The notes beneath the pieces were generated by a model, which searched no databases, was not told the origin of the DNA, and was given only the letters and a program-made list of their open reading frames with translations. A program made the translations under genes and the position numbers. From positions 1 through 7,668 of the forward strand of contig JAKADF010000149.1 in assembly GCA_021820805.1 (NCBI GenBank): 7,668 bases of DNA, given 5' to 3'. The DNA comes from Bacillota bacterium (GTDB lineage Bacteria; Bacillota; Bacilli; Alicyclobacillales; Alicyclobacillaceae). This document shows positions 5,620 to 7,668 of this stretch, piece after piece; position 1 is the first letter of the stretch; each line of letters opens with the position of its first letter.

Positions 5620-7443
5620 TCATGGTTTTCCGGTTACAGGTCCTTTGCTTGCTTCTCCGTAACCTCTGTCTCCTGGTTTCGACTCAGTAATTTTAACCGG
5701 TTCATATGCGAGTTCTGGTTCTCTTGCTGCTTTAGGCCAGTATGCGAGTGTTCGAACAAGCCAATTGGTATCATCCCGTTTTGGAAAATCCTCGCGATAG
5801 TGACTTCCACGGCTTTCCTTTCGGGCTAAGGCCCCCTTTGAAATGCAGAGGGCTAACCGAACCATGCCTGGCAGGCGAAGAGCTGATGCAAGTTCTGGAT
5901 CACCACCGCGTCCGCCACCCCGCAGTCCGATATGGAGAGAACGTTCGTACAGTTCTCGAAGCTTGTCAACAGCTTCCTGAAGCGGCCCTTCCGTTCGGAA
6001 AATTCCTACATTCTGACTGAGCACCTGCTCCATTTCACGGCGGATGTCGTATATATATTCCGTACCATCCTGCCGATTTTGCAGTCTCAGAATTCTATTT
6101 CTTTGAACCCCAAGATGCTCTTCAATAAGACTCGTCTTTACCTCAAGGGATGCTTCTCTTGTATATTCTGCGATCTTGTTCCCAACAATTTTACCTGCAA
6201 CCACTGTTTCAGCCAGTGAATTACCGCCCAGCCGGTTGAACCCATGTAAATCCCAACAAGCGGCTTCACCAAGTGCAAACAAATTGTCAAGGCCATATAC
6301 CTTGCCGTCGGCGTTCGTTCTGACGCCGCCCATACTATAATGCTGCGTTGGTCGAACCGGGATTAATTCATGCACCGGATCAATTCCATTAAAATTCCTG
6401 CAGATATTTGCAATCTCGCGCAAATTTGTGTTGATGTGCTTTGCGCCCAGATGGCGAATATCGAGCCATACGTGTTCGCCATACGGATTTTCAACACCAT
6501 AACCTGCACGAATATGCTGCATAATTCGGCGAGATACAACATCTCTCGATGCCAATTCTTTTTTCGCCGGTTCATAATCTGGCATAAACCGATGCAAGTC
6601 TTTATCTAAAAGGTGCCCGCCATCACCGCGGGATCCCTCTGTAATTAGAATCCATGATGGTACGATGCCGGTTGGATGAAATTGTACAGCCTCCATATTC
6701 CCTAAAGGAACGACACCCGTATCAAGCGCAATACTCATCCCAGAACCTTCATTGATGATGGCGTTTGTCGACGCACCATACAGCCTTCCGTATCCGCCGG
6801 TTGCAATAACTGTCGTCTTAGCTGTGTAAACTCTGAGTTCCCCGGTTCTCAGACACCGGACGATGGCGCCATAGCAGCGTTCCCCATCTTGAATAAGACT
6901 TAATGCTTCAACTCTGTCATGCACAGTAATACCGAGTTTTAATACGACGCTGTCCATCGTATAAAGCAAGGTGTGCCCTGTTCCATCAGACGTATAACAT
7001 GTCCTCCACTTCGCCGTTCCACCAAAATTTCGTGCAGCAATCAAACCTACTTTTTCAGGATCTTCATATATCTCTTCGCCTTCATACACCCTTTTTTCTG
7101 TAGTCACACGTGTCCATGGCACACCAAAGTAAGCCATTTCCCGCACGGCCACGGGGGCAGTTTCCACAAAGAGCCGGGCCACGTCTTGGTCGCAGCCCCA
7201 ATCGGATCCCTTTACGGTATCTAAAAAATGAATATCCGGGCTGTCGCCGCGGCCTTTTACGGTATTACCGAGTGCGGCTTGCATACCGCCTTGAGCAGCC
7301 GAACTATGTGATCTGCGCGGGGGCACCAAACTCAAGATAAGTACATTTAACCCTTGAGATGCAGCCTCGACGGCTGCGCGCTCCCCCGCTAAACCTGCTC
7401 CAATCACCAGCACGTCTGTGACAAACGTTTCGTAATGGCTCAT
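5620..7443 (-). CDS. sdhA: Succinate dehydrogenase / fumarate reductase flavoprotein subunit (Wolinella FrdA type)
   Basis: This 607-residue catalytic subunit interconverts succinate and fumarate using covalently bound FAD on the cytoplasmic side of the membrane. VIGAGLAGERAA (13-24) is the dinucleotide fold, and His46 in RRSHSSAAQGG is the flavin attachment residue. His256 (FHPTG), Arg300 (ASRDVVSRR, the proton-donating Arg), His368 (QHYSMGG) and Arg404 (NRLGGNS) form the dicarboxylate site. These lie within one residue of the W. succinogenes FrdA numbering as I recall it. The conserved MPDYEPAKKELASRDVVSRR and GSDWGCD stretches also point to that branch. The ATG at 7443 overlaps the sdhC stop as ATGA and aligns with the family N-terminus. 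The frame stays open to an upstream start at 7557, but those 38 residues lie over sdhC in another frame. It ends about 50 residues earlier than Wolinella FrdA, without its C-terminal tail. A Gly-rich loop (GLRGGGRGGDPE) is unusual. Confidence 0.96.
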   Translation of the reverse strand: MSHYETFVTDVLVIGAGLAGERAAVEAASQGLNVLILSLVPPRRSHSSAAQGGMQAALGNTVKGRGDSPDIHFLDTVKGSDWGCDQDVARLFVETAPVAVREMAYFGVPWTRVTTEKRVYEGEEIYEDPEKVGLIAARNFGGTAKWRTCYTSDGTGHTLLYTMDSVVLKLGITVHDRVEALSLIQDGERCYGAIVRCLRTGELRVYTAKTTVIATGGYGRLYGASTNAIINEGSGMSIALDTGVVPLGNMEAVQFHPTGIVPSWILITEGSRGDGGHLLDKDLHRFMPDYEPAKKELASRDVVSRRIMQHIRAGYGVENPYGEHVWLDIRHLGAKHINTNLREIANICRNFNGIDPVHELIPVRPTQHYSMGGVRTNADGKVYGLDNLFALGEAACWDLHGFNRLGGNSLAETVVAGKIVGNKIAEYTREASLEVKTSLIEEHLGVQRNRILRLQNRQDGTEYIYDIRREMEQVLSQNVGIFRTEGPLQEAVDKLRELYERSLHIGLRGGGRGGDPELASALRLPGMVRLALCISKGALARKESRGSHYREDFPKRDDTNWLVRTLAYWPKAAREPELAYEPVKITESKPGDRGYGEASKGPVTGKP

Positions 7444-7455
7444 ACGTGCGCCCCC
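7440..7455 (-). promoter_or_regulatory. sdhC-sdhA ATGA overlap with weak ribosome site
   Basis: On the minus strand GTATGAGCC joins the sdhA ATG (7443-7441) to the sdhC TGA (7442-7440). The only Shine-Dalgarno-like sequence is GGGGG (7455-7451), 7 nt before the ATG, which is poorer than the sites of the other genes here. SdhA translation probably depends on reinitiation by ribosomes finishing sdhC. Confidence 0.75.
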
Positions 7456-7667
7456 AATATAAAGAAAATCACCAGTGACACAGCTCCAATCAGAATCGTA
7501 AGCGAACTGATAACAGTTAGGACCCGCTTCAAGCTGTGTCTGCTGACCCACCCCCATTTCACGAAGATTCGATAGAGGCCGACACTTGCATGATACTCAG
7601 CAAGTAAAAGCAATACTGCATAAAAGACTAAAAAACCATCATGAACACGGATTGAACTGTACTGTAC
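7440..7667 (-). CDS. sdhC: Succinate dehydrogenase / fumarate reductase cytochrome b subunit, C-terminal part (5' truncated)
   Basis: The minus-strand frame is open from the window edge to TGA at 7442-7440, giving 75 residues; the start lies beyond the window. It begins VQYSSIRVHDGFLVFY and contains a hydrophobic helix ending in LLLLAEYHASVGLYRIFVKW, then SRHSLKRV, and a last membrane helix to the C-terminus (FFILGAHV). HxSVGLYRxxVKWGW is a signature of the diheme cytochrome b of epsilonproteobacterial fumarate reductases. The His (codon 7590-7592) corresponds to heme ligand His182 of W. succinogenes FrdC and the Glu two residues earlier (7596-7598) to Glu180. The protein anchors SdhAB and carries the quinone site. 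It is the first visible gene of sdhCAB, and its stop overlaps the sdhA start by four bases, suggesting translational coupling. It is short, ending soon after the last helix without the hydrophilic tail of the Wolinella protein. Confidence 0.9.
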   Translation of the reverse strand, partial: VQYSSIRVHDGFLVFYAVLLLLAEYHASVGLYRIFVKWGWVSRHSLKRVLTVISSLTILIGAVSLVIFFILGAHV

Positions 7668-7668
7668 A

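Noticed and set aside
4879..7340. Several open frames of 70-125 codons on the + strand opposite sdhB and sdhA
   Set aside because: Their products show no recognisable domains, lack convincing ribosome sites, and the minus-strand frames carry complete sets of catalytic and cluster-binding residues.
7444..7557. A 38-residue N-terminal extension of SdhA beginning at ATG 7557
   Set aside because: It lies over the sdhC coding region in another frame, has no family similarity, and the MSHYETF start has the ATGA overlap and places VIGAGLAG at the normal distance from the N-terminus.
1..7668. CRISPR array, insertion sequence, tRNA or rRNA gene
   Set aside because: I saw no regularly spaced repeats, transposase motifs, terminal inverted repeats or cloverleaf sequences on either strand.
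7655..7668. Short tandem ACTGT ACTGT at the window edge as a regulatory repeat
   Set aside because: It lies inside the open sdhC frame, is only two copies of five bases and is cut by the window end.

Overview
The window looks like chromosomal DNA of a Gram-positive, spore-former-like bacterium (Bacillota). Base composition is moderate, roughly mid-40s % GC by eye. Purine-rich GGAGG-type ribosome sites sit at good spacing, one gene starts with UUG, and two rho-independent terminators are clear. The gene set (a secreted YkuD-type L,D-transpeptidase, a GMC/gluconate-dehydrogenase-like flavoprotein, an APA-family amino acid permease, a Wolinella-like succinate dehydrogenase/fumarate reductase) would suit an Alicyclobacillaceae-like or related acid-tolerant lineage, but that placement is inference.

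Layout. Left part, + strand: the last 432 codons of a GMC-family FAD oxidoreductase (2-1300, start outside the window), a 148-nt gap with an imperfect inverted repeat, then an L,D-transpeptidase (1449-2495). It converges on a minus-strand amino acid permease (2577-4001), whose terminator (2533-2560) lies in the 81-nt gap. A 203-nt divergent intergenic region separates the permease from a + strand TIGR00725/SLOG-family gene (4205-4780). That gene converges on the minus-strand sdh/frd operon, with a GC-rich terminator hairpin (4828-4850) between them.

Right part, minus strand: sdhC (C-terminal 75 codons, 7440-7667), sdhA (5620-7443) and sdhB (4864-5601), in the order C-A-B. sdhC and sdhA overlap by ATGA, and sdhA and sdhB are 18 nt apart with a GGAGG between them. 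Together they encode a membrane-bound succinate:quinone or quinol:fumarate oxidoreductase. A flavin site in SdhA and three Fe-S clusters in SdhB link to a heme-b membrane anchor. Sequence details (cysteine numbering, active-site residues, a Glu two residues before the heme-ligand His) match the Wolinella succinogenes diheme fumarate reductase rather than the E. coli-type enzymes.

I see no mobile element, CRISPR array, RNA gene or clearly new multi-gene system. The most useful second looks are the putative proton-pathway Glu in SdhC, the three-cysteine motif in the GMC protein that matches the [3Fe-4S] site of FAD-glucose dehydrogenases, and the inverted repeat ahead of the L,D-transpeptidase.
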